Below, piece after piece: positions 1-8,894 of a stretch of 64,000 nucleotides of DNA. Each line of letters begins with the position of its first letter. Positions within the stretch are counted from its first letter, which is position 1. The stretch is taken from positions 215,072 to 279,071 of the forward strand of contig NZ_BSSV01000007.1 of the NCBI RefSeq assembly GCF_030161435.1. The letters run 5' to 3'. This stretch comes from Thalassotalea loyana (GTDB taxonomy: Bacteria > Pseudomonadota > Gammaproteobacteria > Enterobacterales > Alteromonadaceae). A program made the translations under genes and the position numbers. The notes beneath the pieces were generated by a model. It ran no database searches. It had not been told where the DNA came from and worked only from the letters and a program-made list of their open reading frames with translations.

Positions 1-1
1 C

Positions 2-412
2 TGGGGCGGCGCCATGGTAGGTCGTTTTATTGGCGCAGGTGTGATGCAAAAAATCGCTGCGGGTAAAGTGTTAGCGTTTAATGCATGTGCCGGTATGGTG
101 CTTATTCTTGTTACCATGATGACATCAGGTCAGGTTGCCATGTGGTCAATCTTATTAGTCGGCCTTTGTAACTCCATTATGTTCCCAACAATTTTCAGCC
201 TCGCAATTACTGGCTTAGGAAATCATACCTCACAAGGCTCTGGTATTTTATGTTTAGCAATTGTCGGTGGTGCAATTCTACCAGTATTCCAAGGTATGTT
301 AGCTGACAGTATAGGTATACAAGCATCATTCATTCTACCTGTATTTTGTTATGCATATATTGCTTATTACGGCCTTATTGGGTCTAAACCTCAACCTGAA
401 AAATCAGCTTAA
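2..412 (+). CDS. MFS sugar transporter, FucP/GluP type (5' truncated by the window edge)
   Basis: This is the C-terminal part of an inner-membrane major facilitator carrier. The reading frame is open from base 2, before the first ATG at 14, so the gene begins outside the window. About four to five hydrophobic helices are visible, and the segments [17 protein letters not shown] and [14 protein letters not shown] are typical of the FucP/glucose-galactose proton symporters. It ends 17 bp before the GH3 glucosidase on the same strand, so the two probably form one transcript: the glucosidase releases glucose and this carrier imports it. The family is clear; the exact sugar is inferred from the neighbour. 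Confidence 0.85.
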   Translation, partial: WGGAMVGRFIGAGVMQKIAAGKVLAFNACAGMVLILVTMMTSGQVAMWSILLVGLCNSIMFPTIFSLAITGLGNHTSQGSGILCLAIVGGAILPVFQGMLADSIGIQASFILPVFCYAYIAYYGLIGSKPQPEKSA

Positions 413-429
413 TAGGATTTGTTAAGTCA

Positions 430-3003
430 ATGAAAACAACAATTAAACCATTAGCTATGCTTGTTGCTTTAGCTGCAGTTACGGCATGTTCAAATGAACA
501 AGTTGAGGAGAAAGATTCTCAACAGTCAATGCAGAAAGAAACCATGAACAATATTAACATTTGGCCAGCATTAGATTTTGAAGTTAAACAGGATGCTGAA
601 GTTGAAGCGAAGGTAAAGGTATTATTGGCAACAATGACGCTTGAGCAAAAAGTCGCGCAAATGATTCAGCCAGAAATTCGCGATATCACGATTGAAGATA
701 TGCGCAAATATGGTTTTGGCTCATACCTCAATGGTGGTGGCTCATTCCCGAATAACAACAAACAATCAACGCCAGAAGATTGGATTAAATTAGCAGAAGC
801 AATGTACCAAGCGTCAATTGACGATTCAATCGATGGTTCTAAAATCCCAACAATGTGGGGTACTGACGCTGTTCATGGACATAACAACGTTATTGGCGCA
901 ACGCTGTTCCCTCATAATATCGGCTTGGGCGCAATGAATAACCCTGCTCTTATTGAAAAAATAGCTGAAATTACTGCAAAAGAAGTGATGGTGACGGGAA
1001 TCGATTGGGTTTTTGCACCAACAGTAGCGGTAGCACGAGACGATCGCTGGGGTAGAACCTATGAAAGTTATTCTGAAGACCCAGACATTGTGCGTGAATA
1101 TTCAGCATCGATCGTGAAAGGCCTCCAAGGTCATGCTGACGGCGATTTTTTAAGTGACAAACGGGTGATCAGTACGGTTAAACACTTTCTTGGTGATGGT
1201 GGAACGGAGCAGGGTGACGATCAAGGCGACAACATTGCGTCTGAACAAGACCTATTTGATATTCATGCGCAAGGTTATGTTGGTGGTTTAACAGCTGGTT
1301 CTCAGTCCGTAATGGCGTCGTTTAATAGCTGGCATGGTGAAAAAATTCACGGAAAAAAATACCTGTTAACTGATGTCCTGAAAGACAAAATGGGCTTTGA
1401 TGGCTTTGTTGTTGGTGACTGGAATGGTCATGGGCAAATAAAAGGCTGTAGTAATGAAGACTGTCCTCAAGCAGTAAATGCGGGGTTGGACATGTACATG
1501 GTGCCAACAGATGCGTGGAAACCTTTGTATGAAAATACTATTGCTCAAGTTAAATCAGGCATTATTCCCCAGTCGCGTATTGATGATGCGGTAACTCGTA
1601 TCTTACGAGTCAAATTTAGAGCGGGTCTATTCGATAAGCCAAGTCCTGCAAACAGAGAGTACTCAGGCAAAACTGAATTAATCGGTGCTGACGCTCATCG
1701 TGAAGTCGCACGTCAAGCGGTTCGCGAATCTCTTGTTCTACTTAAAAATAAAGGTAATGTTTTACCACTGGCACCAAAACAACACGTGCTTGTTGCCGGT
1801 AACGGAGCAGATAATATTGGTAAGCAATCGGGCGGTTGGACAGTAACTTGGCAAGGCACAGGTAACAACAATAACGATTTCCCTGGTGGCACATCAATCT
1901 ATGATGGCATTGCTGAAAAAGTGAATGCCGCAGGCGGTAAAGTAACTTTAAATGTCGATGGCGAGTTCACAGATAAACCTGATGTGGCTATTGTGGTGTT
2001 TGGTGAAGACCCGTACGCAGAAGGTCATGGAGATAGAGACAATTTAGATTACCAACGAGGTGAGAAAACGGATTTAGCCCTACTCGAAAAATTAAAAGCA
2101 CAAGGTATTCCTGTTGTTTCAGTATTTATTAGTGGCCGCCCAATGTGGGTAAATGCTGAGCTAAACGCTTCAGACGCTTTTGTTGCTGCTTGGTTACCTG
2201 GTTCTGAAGGTAATGGTGTTTCAGATGTGCTATTTACTTTGCCAAATGGAGAAGTTGCTCACGACTTTACAGGTAAGCTTTCTTTCTCTTGGCCAAATGA
2301 TGCAAATCAAGCCGTAGTGAATAAAGGGGATGATGACTATAAACCATTATTACCATATGGCTTCGGCTTGCGTTATGGTGAAGAAAACACCCTAGGTGAT
2401 GATCTGAATGCTGAATTAACCATAGATGCAAATGCACAGCTGAAAGAAGTATTCTTCGACGGCAAAATGCACAAGCCTTGGTTGATGTGGTTAGTGTCTG
2501 GTGATGAACGATTACAGCCAAATGCCAACACTCACACGTTAAATAGCTTAAGCTACAGAACGGTAGACCGCTTAGTGCAAGAAGATTCAATTCAATTAAC
2601 TTTCTTAGGTAAAGAACGAGCAGGGATTCGTTTAGTAAGTAAAAGTAACTTTAGAGAAGACCTACGCTCGGCCATTGAAAACAATGCTAAGCTAACCTTT
2701 ATGGTTAACGTATTAGAGAAGCCTACAGCACCAATTGTAGTGAGCATGGCGTGCCAGAAAGCTGAGAGCTCTGATGACAATTGCGGTGCAGCAATAGATG
2801 TGACGGATGATTTAAGTGGTCGCTTACATCATGGTTGGTCGCAAGTCTCAATTGATTTAGCGTGCTTTGCTAAAAAAGGCATGAGTTTTGGTGATATGGT
2901 TGCCCCGTTTGAGTTGATTACCGATGGTAAAGCAACAATTCAACTAAGCAATATTATCTATGATCCTCAGATCAAAGAAGTAGCCAATATTAGCTGCCAA
3001 TAA
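430..3003 (+). CDS. GH3 exo-beta-1,3/1,4-glucan glucohydrolase lipoprotein (ExoP type)
   Basis: This 857-residue enzyme hydrolyses beta-linked glucose from oligosaccharides outside the inner membrane. A lipoprotein signal ends in VTAC with the acylated Cys at residue 20. The GH3 N-terminal barrel spans about residues 70-400, with the nucleophile Asp330 in the VVGDWNG motif, followed by the GH3 alpha/beta sandwich domain (about 440-660). A further C-terminal beta-sandwich of roughly 180 residues is the layout of marine ExoP enzymes. KHFLGDGGTEQGDDQG is the conserved substrate-binding stretch. It follows the sugar transporter at 17 bp and is followed by a strong terminator. Membership of GH3 is certain; linkage preference is inferred from the ExoP-like layout. 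Confidence 0.95.
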   Translation: MKTTIKPLAMLVALAAVTACSNEQVEEKDSQQSMQKETMNNINIWPALDFEVKQDAEVEAKVKVLLATMTLEQKVAQMIQPEIRDITIEDMRKYGFGSYLNGGGSFPNNNKQSTPEDWIKLAEAMYQASIDDSIDGSKIPTMWGTDAVHGHNNVIGATLFPHNIGLGAMNNPALIEKIAEITAKEVMVTGIDWVFAPTVAVARDDRWGRTYESYSEDPDIVREYSASIVKGLQGHADGDFLSDKRVISTVKHFLGDGGTEQGDDQGDNIASEQDLFDIHAQGYVGGLTAGSQSVMASFNSWHGEKIHGKKYLLTDVLKDKMGFDGFVVGDWNGHGQIKGCSNEDCPQAVNAGLDMYMVPTDAWKPLYENTIAQVKSGIIPQSRIDDAVTRILRVKFRAGLFDKPSPANREYSGKTELIGADAHREVARQAVRESLVLLKNKGNVLPLAPKQHVLVAGNGADNIGKQSGGWTVTWQGTGNNNNDFPGGTSIYDGIAEKVNAAGGKVTLNVDGEFTDKPDVAIVVFGEDPYAEGHGDRDNLDYQRGEKTDLALLEKLKAQGIPVVSVFISGRPMWVNAELNASDAFVAAWLPGSEGNGVSDVLFTLPNGEVAHDFTGKLSFSWPNDANQAVVNKGDDDYKPLLPYGFGLRYGEENTLGDDLNAELTIDANAQLKEVFFDGKMHKPWLMWLVSGDERLQPNANTHTLNSLSYRTVDRLVQEDSIQLTFLGKERAGIRLVSKSNFREDLRSAIENNAKLTFMVNVLEKPTAPIVVSMACQKAESSDDNCGAAIDVTDDLSGRLHHGWSQVSIDLACFAKKGMSFGDMVAPFELITDGKATIQLSNIIYDPQIKEVANISCQ

Positions 3004-3017
3004 AGTATGGGTTTATC

Positions 3018-3056
3018 AAAAAAGGCGACTGAGTTGAACGCTCAGTCGCCTTTTTT
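3018..3056. terminator. Bidirectional rho-independent terminator
   Basis: A long perfect stem (about 16 bp, core GGCGACTGAG) with a 7-nt loop carries an A-run on one side and a T-run on the other. It lies between the convergent glucosidase and DUF6445 genes and can stop transcription from both. Confidence 0.9.
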
Positions 3057-3106
3057 ATATCTGGATATGCGGTCAACTAACGCTAGGCAATGCTAAGTCA
3101 GTTGGG

Positions 3107-3805
3107 TTACTTAAACTCGATAAAAATATTGCTCGTTAACCGAGCCTCTTGAAGCTGATTTGAAATATCCGTTTGCGGGTTGACTAGCGTTGAGTGTAAT
3201 AATTTGCCTGGGTAAATTGCGACGCGGTTAGGTCGATAAGCTATACGATGATAGCATTCGAATTGATTTGTTGATTCGTTTGGGTAGCCTTGTTTAGGCT
3301 CTCCTTGTTGGTCAATCTCAGCTTGGCAGAGGGCGAGGTATTCATCTATACGTTGAGCTGTTATCGATTCAAAGTTTGTTGCTTTGTGGCGAAATAGACC
3401 TGTGCCGCCATGGGAGTTTTCATTTAAATAATGGAGCAGGGCAAAGTAATGATCGTGAGTACTGTCAAAATGAGGCAATCGCTGCAATAAGGAAAGCTCA
3501 TGCTCTTGCTTGGTGATCATTGAGTAATACGTATCGAGAACTTTTAACTGTTTGTGTTTGGGGATTTGGTAAATATCGTAAAGCGCCATATAAACACTTT
3601 GTAGGGTTTTTATGACATAGTCTTTAGGTAAGATTTTTCTTAGGCCCGGGTAATAACTGTGTTCATCAGGGCTAAAACCATCAATGGACATAGGCTGAGC
3701 TGGTTGAATCGGAAAGTTATCAATAATGACTATCGGCGTTTGCTCTATGCCAACATGCTCGATAGTCATTTCAATACCATTAGGTAACGACAGGCGTTCG
3801 GCCAT
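3107..3805 (-). CDS. DUF6445 family protein, probable 2OG-Fe(II) oxygenase fold
   Basis: This 232-residue protein resembles the DUF6445 proteins that accompany TonB receptors and tryptophan halogenases in marine and freshwater proteobacteria. No reaction is established. The sequence shows PHFDSTHD (His112, Asp114) in the middle and GKLLHS (His204) plus Arg222 near the end, which is the HxD...H...R arrangement of non-haem iron, 2-oxoglutarate-dependent enzymes. This reading is mine from motif spacing, not an alignment. It is the last gene of a same-strand run with two halogenases, SapC and a cupin_8 protein, 3 bp downstream of the first halogenase stop, so co-translation is likely. No signal peptide is seen, so it is probably cytoplasmic. 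Confidence 0.8.
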   Translation of the reverse strand: MAERLSLPNGIEMTIEHVGIEQTPIVIIDNFPIQPAQPMSIDGFSPDEHSYYPGLRKILPKDYVIKTLQSVYMALYDIYQIPKHKQLKVLDTYYSMITKQEHELSLLQRLPHFDSTHDHYFALLHYLNENSHGGTGLFRHKATNFESITAQRIDEYLALCQAEIDQQGEPKQGYPNESTNQFECYHRIAYRPNRVAIYPGKLLHSTLVNPQTDISNQLQEARLTSNIFIEFK

Positions 3806-3808
3806 TGA

Positions 3809-5299
3809 TTACATTACCTTTGATTTACAATAATGGTTGATAAAGTCTAAGTGATTTGGCCACTGACTAACTTTTTTAGCTGTGCCGTCTTTGATTCTGT
3901 TTAAGAATAATTTCAACTCGTCATCGCTCATTTGGTCCACGATTGGGTGATATTGCTCTGGTATTAAGCCTTGACCAACCATCACTTGAATCCAGGAGTT
4001 TAAACCAAATAAGTCATCGGGTTTTTTATATACCTGACCACTTTGACCAAATAAATCCATACGATGTTTTAAACTATCTGTGATTGGCATGCTCTTACAG
4101 TAGCGCCAAAATTTAGAATCGGTACGGTCAGTCAGGTGGTAATGTAAAATAATAAAGTCACGAATGTTGTCACATTCCGCTTTGGTTTGAGCGTTAAACT
4201 CATCTATGTCGGCTTGGTTTATTCCACGATTAGGCATTAACTGCATTAAACGGACAATTGCACGTTGAAATAAATGAATTCCTGTAGACTCTAATGGCTC
4301 AATAAAACCACTCGATAAGCCCACGGCGATACAGTTCTTGTTCCAATGTTTAAGGCGTGTACCTGTTTTATATTTAATAACGCGCGGTTGATTGATTGGC
4401 TCACCCTCAACGTTATTTAATAAAAATTCGATAGCCTCGTCATCACTCATATACTTGCTACAAAATACCAGGCCGTTGCCCGTTCTATTTTGTAGTGGAA
4501 TACGCCATTGCCAACCCGACTCTCTTGCAATAGAGCGAGTGTAAGGGACTGGATCCCCGACCGATTTTGTTTGCACGGCAACGGCACTGTCGCAAGGTAG
4601 ATAGTGACTCCAGTCCTCATAACCTGTATGTAGTGCGTCTTCAATGAGTAAGCCTCTAAACCCTGTACAATCAAGGAATAGATCGCCCTCAACAACCTTT
4701 CCTGATGCGAGAGTTAGCGATTCAATATAGCCAGTTTGAGAACACAGGTTTACGTCTTGTATTTTACCTTCAACACGCTTTGCACCATGTTTTTCTGCTA
4801 TATTTCTTAAATATTTTGCGTAAAGACCAGCATCTAAATGATACGCGTGATTTAAATCTTGATTTGCCATGACGGCGAAACGGCCTTCACGAGCAGCTAA
4901 ATGCTCTGGGCAGTAGTCGCCAATCTCACTTGCAATACCTTTTTGTATTCCTTTAAGCCAGAAGTGCTGAAAGCCACAAGCCCAACAGTCCTGCCCAAGA
5001 AAGCCAAACGAATGGATATAGTCTTGATTGACATCTTTCCAATTTTCAAAAGAAATACCTAACTTAAAAGTGGCATTCGTTGCCGCCATAAAGTCTTTTT
5101 CTTCGATGCCTAACAAACGGTGAAAAATATGCAGGGTAGGGATTGTCGCTTCACCAACCCCAACGGTTGGGATGTCATCTGACTCCACCAAACTGACCTC
5201 AAGGTTTTTACCTAATAATTTTGCAAAAGCTGCAGCTGCCATCCAGCCTGCGGTACCACCACCGGCAATGACAACGCGTTTTATTGGTTTATCCATCAT
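3809..5299 (-). CDS. Flavin-dependent tryptophan-halogenase-like protein 1
   Basis: This 496-residue protein belongs to the PrnA/RebH family, which uses FADH2, oxygen and halide to make a chlorinating species delivered by a lysine. Seen here: the FAD-binding GGGTAGW near residue 13, Lys79 in ATFKLGISFENW (same number as the catalytic lysine of PrnA/RebH), WQWRIP at 263-268 (the WxWxIP halogenase motif) and GFIEPLESTGI with Glu334/Glu337 where the active-site glutamate is expected. All hallmark residues are therefore kept. It lies between the cupin_8 gene (9 bp upstream) and DUF6445. In glucan loci of this kind the substrate is unknown; free tryptophan is not implied. No flavin reductase gene is adjacent. 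Confidence 0.9.
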   Translation of the reverse strand: MMDKPIKRVVIAGGGTAGWMAAAAFAKLLGKNLEVSLVESDDIPTVGVGEATIPTLHIFHRLLGIEEKDFMAATNATFKLGISFENWKDVNQDYIHSFGFLGQDCWACGFQHFWLKGIQKGIASEIGDYCPEHLAAREGRFAVMANQDLNHAYHLDAGLYAKYLRNIAEKHGAKRVEGKIQDVNLCSQTGYIESLTLASGKVVEGDLFLDCTGFRGLLIEDALHTGYEDWSHYLPCDSAVAVQTKSVGDPVPYTRSIARESGWQWRIPLQNRTGNGLVFCSKYMSDDEAIEFLLNNVEGEPINQPRVIKYKTGTRLKHWNKNCIAVGLSSGFIEPLESTGIHLFQRAIVRLMQLMPNRGINQADIDEFNAQTKAECDNIRDFIILHYHLTDRTDSKFWRYCKSMPITDSLKHRMDLFGQSGQVYKKPDDLFGLNSWIQVMVGQGLIPEQYHPIVDQMSDDELKLFLNRIKDGTAKKVSQWPNHLDFINHYCKSKVM

Positions 5300-5308
5300 A
5301 ACTAACTC

Positions 5309-6325
5309 TTATCGCTTTAATTTATTGAGTAAATCAGCGCGAATCTTTCGTGCTGATACTTCATCAAGTGGCATGGTTAATACGTCTAAAGCATGTTCCG
5401 GGATGTGGTTTAAATCGGTATTGTCATGCTCAAAAATGTAATGATTAAAAATTGATTGCCACGCTTTACGTTGCTCTTTAGGGAGGCTTCTGATGCTAAG
5501 CATCGCGGCCATTAAGGCGTTATTGGGGCGTCCCATGTAACTTGGTGTATCTCGCCACCAGTGGGTAACTAATACATTTAGTGGGTTTCTACCTTGCACA
5601 TGGTGCCACCACATACTGGGTAAAAATAGGGCATCGCCTGCCTCAAGTTCAGCAACTTGAGCGTGTTGCAATGCCGTTTTAAACTTCGGATATCTATCGT
5701 AATCGGGTTCATCAAAGTCAACTAAGGAAATATCTTGCCCACCAGGCGCAAACTCCATCGGCCCGATGTAAAGGTTATCAATTTGCTCAGGCGGGAAGAG
5801 GGTAAACCGACGTTGACCGATAACTGAGCACGCTAAATTATGAGGAAAATCATAATGGGCGGCAATTTTACTTTGATTGCCTATCCATATACTGGTTAAC
5901 GGGTTAACACTCGCTAAACCCGCAGAATTAGCTTGCGAAAACTCAGGAAACCATCGGGTCACTTCAGTTGAACCCATGTACATCGTGGGCGGGTTATCAT
6001 CATCGGCATGTTCAAGTAACTTGTCCAAAACAACATTTAAATTAACTTGCCCACCACCATAGTTAAACCCTGTCATATCCTCGTTATAAAATACCCGACC
6101 TTTCGTTTCAGGAGCACCTAAACATGCTGATACTGGCTCATTGCCATATACACTACGAAGATAGTCAGCACCTTGCTGATCAGAAACTTTGCCTGCTTTT
6201 ACAATCGGCCATTCATTGGCAAAACCTTTGAATATGACAGGTTGAGTCGCACCGCAAATATGCTTTAGCACATTTTGCGGAGTTACGTCATAGACTTCAG
6301 GGGTTTTGCTTGCAACGTTCAACAC
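5309..6325 (-). CDS. Cupin_8/JmjC-like Fe(II) 2-oxoglutarate oxygenase
   Basis: This 338-residue protein resembles the cupin-like family that includes the asparaginyl hydroxylase FIH and bacterial JmjC proteins. The iron triad is recognisable: AAHYDFPHN provides His157 and Asp159, and PSMWWHHVQG provides the distal His at 241/242. The central double-stranded beta-helix spans about residues 140-260, with a helical C-terminal extension. It sits between SapC (20 bp upstream) and halogenase 1 (9 bp downstream) in one transcript. Known relatives hydroxylate protein side chains, so a protein substrate is possible, but that is inference. No signal peptide is visible. Confidence 0.85.
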   Translation of the reverse strand: MLNVASKTPEVYDVTPQNVLKHICGATQPVIFKGFANEWPIVKAGKVSDQQGADYLRSVYGNEPVSACLGAPETKGRVFYNEDMTGFNYGGGQVNLNVVLDKLLEHADDDNPPTMYMGSTEVTRWFPEFSQANSAGLASVNPLTSIWIGNQSKIAAHYDFPHNLACSVIGQRRFTLFPPEQIDNLYIGPMEFAPGGQDISLVDFDEPDYDRYPKFKTALQHAQVAELEAGDALFLPSMWWHHVQGRNPLNVLVTHWWRDTPSYMGRPNNALMAAMLSIRSLPKEQRKAWQSIFNHYIFEHDNTDLNHIPEHALDVLTMPLDEVSARKIRADLLNKLKR

Positions 6326-6345
6326 TTCATGCTCCAGCTCAATAT

Positions 6346-7074
6346 CTACAGGCCCATTCTCGCATTTTTTCGGTTAATTAGGTCGCGAATATTACCTTGC
6401 GAGGCAAGAGCCATGTATATCGCATGTAAATATCCAGATTTGTGTAACTTAACGATTTTTTCGTCGCTTAAGTCTTTAAACTTTTCTTCATTAATCGTGT
6501 AAAAACCAATCATTTCATTTTTAGATTGATCATTTAATGTAATATCTAAAGTGAAAGGCTCAAGGAGTTCTAGTTCAGTCAACATATTAACGAAATTGTC
6601 TGAATCTTGGACACCATGGTGAATAGTTTCCATCATATCCGCCATGCGGTCTAAGAAATCACTGTTACCACCAAACTCTAAGAAAAGTGGTTGGCCTTCT
6701 TCTTTATTTACTCTTGGGTTTTCAACATCAAGCGTCAATACTCGGTGCTCTTTTTCGACACCATCTTCTTTAATCATTTGACGACCAATCATAAATGGTT
6801 GACGTTGCACCATGAGTGGAACATAGCCAGCATCCCAACCATTTTCAGATAAAAACAAGTTTTCAGCATTTTGAAATCCAAACAAGGCTACAGGTAAAAA
6901 GCGTGCTGTTTGAGGGTCTTTGATGAAGAAAATAGGGTAGTAGGCTTGCACGGAGCGAAATTCAATCGGGAATGTTTGAGCATACCAAATGTTATCACCA
7001 AGCTTTTCATGGCGTTGGGTGTTAATTTTTAAGTCTTTGTGGTCAATATTGTTAACTAATACATGGTTTGCCAT
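6346..7074 (-). CDS. SapC family protein
   Basis: This 242-residue protein matches the SapC family by its opening (VLVNNIDHKDLKI), the IEFRSVQAYYPIFF stretch, the RQPFMI core and the NDFV-like LNDQSKNEMIGFYTINEEKF region. SapC was named from a Campylobacter S-layer locus, but its biochemical role is not known. In Alteromonadales, Xanthomonadales and Caulobacterales it recurs beside TonB receptors, tryptophan halogenases and cupin-like proteins, as here. It is soluble with no signal sequence. The start ATG is preceded by an AAGGAG-like site 6-7 bases away. It is the second gene of the halogenase operon. Confidence 0.88.
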   Translation of the reverse strand: MANHVLVNNIDHKDLKINTQRHEKLGDNIWYAQTFPIEFRSVQAYYPIFFIKDPQTARFLPVALFGFQNAENLFLSENGWDAGYVPLMVQRQPFMIGRQMIKEDGVEKEHRVLTLDVENPRVNKEEGQPLFLEFGGNSDFLDRMADMMETIHHGVQDSDNFVNMLTELELLEPFTLDITLNDQSKNEMIGFYTINEEKFKDLSDEKIVKLHKSGYLHAIYMALASQGNIRDLINRKNARMGL

Positions 7075-7116
7075 GATTGCTCCTTTATAAGATAAGTAAA
7101 CACTTATTTCTTGTTG

Positions 7117-8682
7117 TTATTGGGTACTAAAGCGATGTGTTTTTAATTGTTCTAATAGTGCTCTATTCGTTGGCATCGCTTGGGTCATTTGTTTAGTGCG
7201 CTGTGTTTGCGCTTGAAAAATTTGTTGTGCTTTTACTTGGTTGTTATGCCAAGTGTTACTTTGATTTAATTGGGTTTTAAACTCCATGCCATAGAGGATA
7301 AATTGATTACTTGCAGCTGGAAATAGCTCCTGGGTATATTTACTGTCATAGCTATAAGGTGCTTGATATTGCCACAATTCAAGCTGCTCTTTTAATGAAT
7401 CGCTCACATGGTTTATTGCTCTATTATCACGCCAATATTTTGAATCGTCTCGTTTAGACAATACATAATGAAGTTTCAAAAAGTCGATAATATGTTGCCA
7501 GCGTTGAGTGAATTTTTGATTAAAACGCGCCTCAATATTTTTCATCATCACTTGGTTGCGCGGTAATTGCTCGCTGATCATTTTTGCTGATAATTCAACA
7601 AGGGCAATGGCTGAGGCTTCTAATGGTTCGATAAAGCCAGCAGATAACCCTATAGCAACACAGTTCTTATGCCAGAACTTTGCGCGATATCCTGGGTTAA
7701 TCTTAATGTTTTTAATATTAACGTCATCAAGTGTTGTGTTATTAAACGCTTGGCTAATATAGCTATCTAGGGTGTTTAAGGCATCATTTTCAGACTGATA
7801 ATCCGAGGCATATACATAACCAATACCTCGACGGGTAGGTAAGCCAATATCCCATATCCAGCCTGCAGTTTGAGCGGTTGATAAGGTCGCTGACGCAATT
7901 GGGCTTTGGTCATCGTCGTACGGAATTTGCACCGCTAGTGCGCGATCGTTAAATAATTGGCTCTGCTGGTTAAGAAAAGGAATCTCGTAATGTTCACCTA
8001 AAAGCAGTGATTTGAGTCCAGTGCAATCTACAAATAGGTCGCCGCTTAGTAGGCCCTGTGCCTTAAGTGTAAGCGAGGCGATATTACCCTCATCGTCATT
8101 TATAATTTGTTCAACATGATCCAATACATGTGTAACACCAAGTTTTTGTGTGCAATGCTTTTGTAAAAAGACGCTAAATTTGCCTGCATCTAGATGGTAG
8201 CCATAGTTGCCAGCAAATTTGTATTCGGGTGTTGCAATGGTTTTTGGCGCTTTGTTGTGATCACAAAGAGATGCTTGATTAGTTGTTGCTTGAGCAAAGC
8301 TCACTTCGTTTTGAAAAGGTAGCCAATGTTCGGCTAGATTCATTTCATGAAAATTGTGAGGCATTGAAAAAGGATGGTAGTAACTATGATTATCTGCATG
8401 CAGCCAGTTTATAAATTTTGAGCCTTGTTTAAAGCTCGCGTCACAGGCGAGAAGAAAGCCGGTTTCACTAATACCGAGTTTCTGAAGGCTTTCTCGCATT
8501 GAAGGCCAAGTGCCTTCACCAACACCAATAGGCTTTACATCCGGAGATTCAACAAGGGTTATTTTAATGTTTGATGTGGCATTAATATGCTCTGCAGCCA
8601 AAAGCCCAGCAGTTAACCAGCCAGCAGTTCCACCGCCAACAATAACGATATGATTAATTGTCCTGTTTAACTCACAGTCCAT
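7117..8682 (-). CDS. Flavin-dependent tryptophan-halogenase-like protein 2
   Basis: This 521-residue second halogenase paralogue is the first of the five-gene run after the receptor. It has GGGTAGW near residue 17, Lys85 in ASFKQGSKFINW, and GFIEPLEASAI with Glu352/Glu355. Its WxWxIP motif is altered to WIWDIG (275-280, with Pro two places later), and the active-site loop reads EASA rather than ESTG, so substrate handling probably differs from halogenase 1. It is separated from SapC by 42 bp. Whether it halogenates at all is unproven; some members of this family in TonB loci may be monooxygenase-like. Confidence 0.88.
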   Translation of the reverse strand: MDCELNRTINHIVIVGGGTAGWLTAGLLAAEHINATSNIKITLVESPDVKPIGVGEGTWPSMRESLQKLGISETGFLLACDASFKQGSKFINWLHADNHSYYHPFSMPHNFHEMNLAEHWLPFQNEVSFAQATTNQASLCDHNKAPKTIATPEYKFAGNYGYHLDAGKFSVFLQKHCTQKLGVTHVLDHVEQIINDDEGNIASLTLKAQGLLSGDLFVDCTGLKSLLLGEHYEIPFLNQQSQLFNDRALAVQIPYDDDQSPIASATLSTAQTAGWIWDIGLPTRRGIGYVYASDYQSENDALNTLDSYISQAFNNTTLDDVNIKNIKINPGYRAKFWHKNCVAIGLSAGFIEPLEASAIALVELSAKMISEQLPRNQVMMKNIEARFNQKFTQRWQHIIDFLKLHYVLSKRDDSKYWRDNRAINHVSDSLKEQLELWQYQAPYSYDSKYTQELFPAASNQFILYGMEFKTQLNQSNTWHNNQVKAQQIFQAQTQRTKQMTQAMPTNRALLEQLKTHRFSTQ

Positions 8683-8823
8683 ACAACTTTCCCATCAAAA
8701 CCTTGATAAAAATAGCTTCTAAATTCTCACTATATCTTGCTAATCCGTGTGAGGCTAGTTAACGCTTTGTAAAAGCTGAAAAAACTAGAGAAGTAAATAA
8801 CTATTTGTATCAGTGCTTGATAA

Positions 8824-8859
8824 AAGAGCCGCTAAATGGGGGGATATTTAGCGGCTCTT
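8824..8859 (-). terminator. Hairpin terminator after the glucan TonB receptor
   Basis: A 14-bp stem (AAGAGCCGCTAAAT and its complement) with a GC-rich loop is followed on the minus strand by TTTTAT. It lies 35 bp past the receptor stop and upstream of halogenase 2, so downstream genes are expressed by read-through or by an unseen promoter. Confidence 0.8.
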
Positions 8860-8894
8860 GCTTCTATACAACAATAGTGTCGTCGAACCTATTG

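Noticed and set aside
2267..2590. Antisense frame of about 107 codons inside the GH3 gene
   Set aside because: Composition is atypical (many His, Leu, Cys) and the GH3 frame explains the region completely.
5172..5441. Plus-strand open frame across the junction of halogenase 1 and the cupin_8 gene
   Set aside because: It lies antisense to two well-supported genes and has no recognisable features.
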